A stretch of 17,877 nucleotides of DNA, taken from contig JAMBLK010000271.1 in NCBI GenBank assembly GCA_023336855.1, positions 1-17,877 of the forward strand. Reading direction: 5' to 3'. Source of the DNA: Actinomycetes bacterium. GTDB lineage: Bacteria > Actinomycetota > Acidimicrobiia > Spongiisociales > UBA5794. The position numbers and the translations under genes were made by a program. Below, one piece after another: positions 15,495-17,877 of this stretch. The stretch's first letter is position 1; each line of letters opens with the position of its first letter. The notes beneath the pieces are model-generated. The model was not told the DNA's origin. It ran no database searches and saw nothing but the letters and a program-made list of their open reading frames with translations.

Positions 15495-15683
15495 ATGTGG
15501 TCCTCTCGATCCCAGAACCGCGACGATGACGAGCGCTACCGGGAACGCACTACCAACCGGCTTCGCGGAGTGGGGTCGACGAAGCGTGTCGATGACGACG
15601 ATGCAGAGCAGGTCAGAGCGCGACTCGAGCGGATGAACTACGGCGCAAACCGCAAGCAGCGACCGAGCGAGAGTCCGGCCTGA
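15495..15683 (+). CDS. Small charged hypothetical protein
   Basis: A 62-residue frame begins MWSSRSQNRDDDERYRERTT and contains RGVGSTKRVDDDDAEQVRARLERMNYGANRKQRP. It is very rich in Asp, Arg and Glu, with no hydrophobic stretch, so a cytosolic protein, possibly nucleic-acid- or protein-binding, would be expected. The ATG at 15495 has TGGGGGAA about 5-13 bp upstream. The frame extends to a GTG at 15450 but the shorter start is favoured. No family is recognised. It lies between divergent GS-like and convergent Fur-family genes in an otherwise empty gap; the strong charge bias and ribosome site are the only evidence, so it may not be real. Confidence 0.45.
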   Translation: MWSSRSQNRDDDERYRERTTNRLRGVGSTKRVDDDDAEQVRARLERMNYGANRKQRPSESPA

Positions 15684-15707
15684 CTTCAGGAGTCTGGGTG
15701 GTTGGAG

Positions 15708-16127
15708 TCAGGGTGAGTCGGCGCAGGAAGCGCAGGTGCCCCGGAAGATGATCTGGGCCTCGTCGACGACGGCACCCGGTACGTCCGCATCGAGACACGG
15801 TTTCGAACCGATCACGCACGGAACGTCGGTCACGTCTCCGCATGTACGACACACGAAGTGGTGGTGCCAGGTGTCGGCTACCTCGTAGATCGCTGTTCCG
15901 GGGCCTCGGTCGGCGCGCATCACGAGATCAACGCGGGACAGATCGTCGAGCACGTTGTAGACCGATGCGCGGGGGAGGCGCCGACCACTCTCGAGCACCA
16001 ATCCGGTGACTTCATCGGCCGTGCGGTGACCGCCGGTCTCTTGGAGGATGCCGTAGATGAGGACTCGTGGCTTTGTGGCCCTCAAACCGGCGTCTCGAAT
16101 CACCTGGGCGGTCTCGGCTGCGGACAT
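15708..16127 (-). CDS. Fur-family transcriptional regulator (PerR/FurA-like)
   Basis: The 139-residue protein has the Fur winged-helix domain (GLRATKPRVLIYGIL, HRTADEVTGLV, LPRASVYNVLDDLSRVDLV) and the metal-sensing dimer domain. The HHHFVC segment (88-93), the structural zinc pairs C93-x-x-C96 and C132-x-x-C135, and GDVTDVPC are visible. Fur-family proteins use Fe, Mn or Zn to bind DNA; divergent pairing with a catalase gene suggests a peroxide-sensing PerR, FurA or CatR-type role (inference). The ATG at 16127 has GGAG close upstream. A 17-bp operator-like repeat lies 40 bp upstream, before the catalase gene. Confidence 0.92.
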   Translation of the reverse strand: MSAAETAQVIRDAGLRATKPRVLIYGILQETGGHRTADEVTGLVLESGRRLPRASVYNVLDDLSRVDLVMRADRGPGTAIYEVADTWHHHFVCRTCGDVTDVPCVIGSKPCLDADVPGAVVDEAQIIFRGTCASCADSP

Positions 16128-16166
16128 GGCTCCATTCCAGTGGACAGTGGGACGACTGCGTACTAC

Positions 16167-16183
16167 TTTAGAACTAGTCTAAA
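16167..16183. promoter_or_regulatory. Fur/PerR-type operator box in the fur-catalase intergenic region
   Basis: The sequence TTTAGAACTAGTCTAAA has perfect 6-bp inverted arms TTTAGA/TCTAAA around ACTAG and fits a Fur-family 7-1-7 layout. It stands between the divergent Fur-family and catalase genes. A weak plus-strand promoter TGGACA (16141-16146), 17 bp, TACTTT (16164-16169) would place the box over and just after the -10 region, so binding would block transcription. Control of both genes by the adjacent Fur-family protein is inferred. Confidence 0.65.
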
Positions 16184-16229
16184 CAAGAAATCCGCAGTTC
16201 CGACCACTTTGCCCGCTCGAGGAGGACCC

Positions 16230-17726
16230 ATGCCCGACAAGCTGACCAACACGTTCGGACGTCCCGTTGCCGACGACCAGAACACCGTGACCGCCGGAGC
16301 CGACGGACCCGCTCTCATGCAGGACACCCATCTGCTCGACAAGTTGGCGCACTTCGACCGGGAGCGCATCCCTGAGCGAGTCGTCCATGCGAAAGGTGCC
16401 GGCGCCTACGGATATTTCGAAGTGACCGCAGACGTGTCGCAGTACACCAAGGCCGCATTCCTCTCCGAGGTCGGCAAACAGACCGAACTCTTCGTTCGCT
16501 TCTCCACCGTCGGTGGAGAGAAGGGTTCTGCCGACTCCGAACGAGACCCGCGTGGGTTCGCCATCAAGTTCTACACCGAGGATGGCAACTACGAGATGGT
16601 CGGCAATAACACACCTGTTTTCTTCATTCGCGATCCACTGAAGTTCCCCGACTTCATCCATACCCAGAAGCGCAACCCGGCAACGAACCTCAAGGACCCG
16701 AACATGTTCTGGGACTTCCTGTCGCTGACCCCCGAATCGCTGCATCAGGTCACGATCCTGTTCTCGGACCGGGGAACACCGAAGTCGTATCGATACATGA
16801 ACGGCTACACGAGTCACACCTATCTCTGGTACACCGACACGAATCGGTACTGGATCAAGCTCCACTTCAAGACCGATCAGGGCAACGAGACACTGACCGG
16901 GCCCGAGGCTGCGGCCTTGGCATCCAGCGATCCGGATCAGGCGACCGGCGATCTGTATGGAGCGATCGAGAACGGCGACTTCCCGTCGTGGACCGTGAAC
17001 GTGCAGATCATGAACGAGTCCGATGCGGCCGACTATCGCTACGACCCGTTTGACGTCACGAAGGTCTGGCCACACTCTGATTACCCGCTGATCCCGTTCG
17101 GCAAGATGGTGCTCAATCGCAATCCGGAGAACTACTTCGCCGAGGTCGAACAGGCAGCATTCAGCCCGGGATCGTTCGTTCCTGGAATCGCCGCATCTCC
17201 CGACAAGATGCTGCAGGGTCGTCTCTTCTCCTACCCGGACACGCACCGTCATCGCCTCGGAACGAACCACGCTCTGATCCCGGTAAATCAGCCGAAGGGA
17301 ACCGCCACACACACCTACGAGCGCGACGGTTCCATGCGAACAGACGGTAACCATGGCGGCGGTCCGAACTACTACCCGAACACCTTCGGAGGGCCGACTC
17401 CCGATGCGACTGCCACCGAGCCGGGCGTGGAAGTAACGGGTGAGGCAGGACGGTTCGAGTACACCCACCCGAACGACGACTACGAACAGCCGCGCTCGTT
17501 GTACTCCGATGTGATGGATGCGACGGACAGGGAGCACCTGATCTCCAACATCGCAGGCCATCTCGGTGGAGCCCAGGAACGGTTGCAACTCCGACAGGCC
17601 GCCCTGTTCTATCGCGTGGATTCCGACTACGGCGCCCGCGTGGCAGAAGCGATTGGCCTCGACACAGTCGAAGTGGCACGCCTCGCAGCCCTGAGCCAGG
17701 AAGAGCTGATGGCCGCAACGTCCTGA
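16230..17726 (+). CDS. katA: Monofunctional heme catalase
   Basis: The 498-residue product is a small-subunit heme catalase. The distal histidine motif is ERIPERVVHAKGAGAYGYFEVT (H53), the distal asparagine lies in MVGNNTPVFFIRDPLKFPDFIH (N126/N127), and the proximal heme tyrosine Y335 is in GRLFSYPDTHRHRLG. FRST-like FVRFSTVGGEKGSADSERDPRGFAIKFYTEDG follows the family pattern. The C-terminal flavodoxin-like extension of large-subunit catalases is absent. The enzyme splits hydrogen peroxide into water and oxygen in the cytosol. The ATG at 16230 is preceded by GAGGAGGA; the frame is open back to 15858, but that would cross the regulator gene. It is divergent from the Fur-family gene and likely under its control through the box at 16167-16183. 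The symbol katA is by family, not proven orthology. Confidence 0.96.
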   Translation: MPDKLTNTFGRPVADDQNTVTAGADGPALMQDTHLLDKLAHFDRERIPERVVHAKGAGAYGYFEVTADVSQYTKAAFLSEVGKQTELFVRFSTVGGEKGSADSERDPRGFAIKFYTEDGNYEMVGNNTPVFFIRDPLKFPDFIHTQKRNPATNLKDPNMFWDFLSLTPESLHQVTILFSDRGTPKSYRYMNGYTSHTYLWYTDTNRYWIKLHFKTDQGNETLTGPEAAALASSDPDQATGDLYGAIENGDFPSWTVNVQIMNESDAADYRYDPFDVTKVWPHSDYPLIPFGKMVLNRNPENYFAEVEQAAFSPGSFVPGIAASPDKMLQGRLFSYPDTHRHRLGTNHALIPVNQPKGTATHTYERDGSMRTDGNHGGGPNYYPNTFGGPTPDATATEPGVEVTGEAGRFEYTHPNDDYEQPRSLYSDVMDATDREHLISNIAGHLGGAQERLQLRQAALFYRVDSDYGARVAEAIGLDTVEVARLAALSQEELMAATS

Positions 17727-17742
17727 CCCGGCTCCGCCGGGT
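17726..17742 (+). terminator. Hairpin after the catalase gene
   Basis: A perfect 7-bp stem ACCCGGC/GCCGGGT with a 3-base TCC loop overlaps the last base of the catalase stop codon. It is GC-rich and not followed by a T run, so it resembles actinobacterial intrinsic terminators without a U tail. Confidence 0.5.
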
Positions 17743-17776
17743 GTACCACGTACCCGGTACTCGGTACTCGGTACCA
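17743..17776. repeat. GTAC-rich tandem repeat downstream of the catalase gene
   Basis: Three adjacent units GGTACTC, GGTACTC, GGTACCA (17756-17776) follow GTACCACGTAC (17743-17753). The latter is the exact complement of GTACGTGGTAC at 9808-9818, in the left arm of the 208-bp element. The GTAC core makes the array partly self-complementary. The remaining 100 bp to the window end contain a short inverted repeat GGTTGA/TCAACC (17807-17812, 17833-17838) and no gene that I can support. Confidence 0.55.
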
Positions 17777-17877
17777 GTCAGTCGGGAATGAGTCAGTGCG
17801 TGCGCGGGTTGACCGATGTGACAACAAATACATCAACCTCTGTGCCTCCTGAGGTGATGTCCTAGGCGTGAGCGTCA

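Noticed and set aside
16179..17588. Open frame of 469 codons on the minus strand opposite the catalase gene
   Set aside because: Antisense shadow; the catalase reading is unambiguous.
17756..17776. Possible CRISPR repeats in the GTAC-rich array
   Set aside because: Units of 7 bp are directly adjacent with no spacers.
1..17877. tRNA or rRNA genes, prophage or transposase genes
   Set aside because: None seen by reading both strands; no T-loop/acceptor pattern or transposase motifs were recognised, though a tRNA search was not run.

Overview
The window looks like ordinary chromosome from a high-GC, probably free-living aerobic actinobacterium. GC looks above 60% by eye, GTG starts are common, and long antisense open frames shadow most genes. 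The mix of a MocR regulator, PPK2, DXS, a GlnA-like ligase, XylA, a Fur-family regulator with catalase, and small membrane-protein operons would suit Acidimicrobiia or a relative. That placement is inference, with no marker gene to confirm it. No rRNA, tRNA, CRISPR array, prophage, transposase or insertion sequence was seen.

Layout. At 1-501 is the 3' part of a HAD hydrolase. It converges on a NimA-like flavin/PPOX protein (517-1185, minus), which is divergent from a MocR regulator (1271-2575). An ACAAT/ATTGT-rich inverted-repeat operator lies between the last two. A minus-strand pair follows: a six-helix membrane protein and a choline-kinase-like phosphotransferase (2621-4142). A tight plus-strand operon at 4300-5876 encodes two membrane proteins of unknown function, a third small membrane protein broken by a one-base frameshift in a C5 tract, and an ArsR regulator. 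GTGA and ATGA overlaps link the last three. A DMT/EamA exporter (5927-6847) converges on a 93-residue membrane protein (6861-7142, minus).

The second half begins with sugar metabolism, a Gfo/Idh/MocA oxidoreductase and class II-like xylose isomerase (7330-9726). A gene-free stretch follows with a 208-bp MITE-like element (9805-10012) bounded by 31-bp imperfect inverted repeats. Then come four minus-strand genes: dxs, ppk2, an SDR, and a GlnA-like ligase. The last two form an operon suggestive of amine or alcohol/aldehyde catabolism. A possible small charged protein (15495-15683) comes next. The window ends with a divergent Fur-family regulator/catalase pair sharing a Fur-type box, and a hairpin plus GTAC-rich tandem repeat downstream of the catalase gene.

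Most of the enzymes are familiar. The parts least explained by known families are the coupled membrane-protein/ArsR operon with its frameshift, the 208-bp inverted-repeat element and the related GTAC-rich motif at the end of the window. I saw no clear new defence or mobile system.
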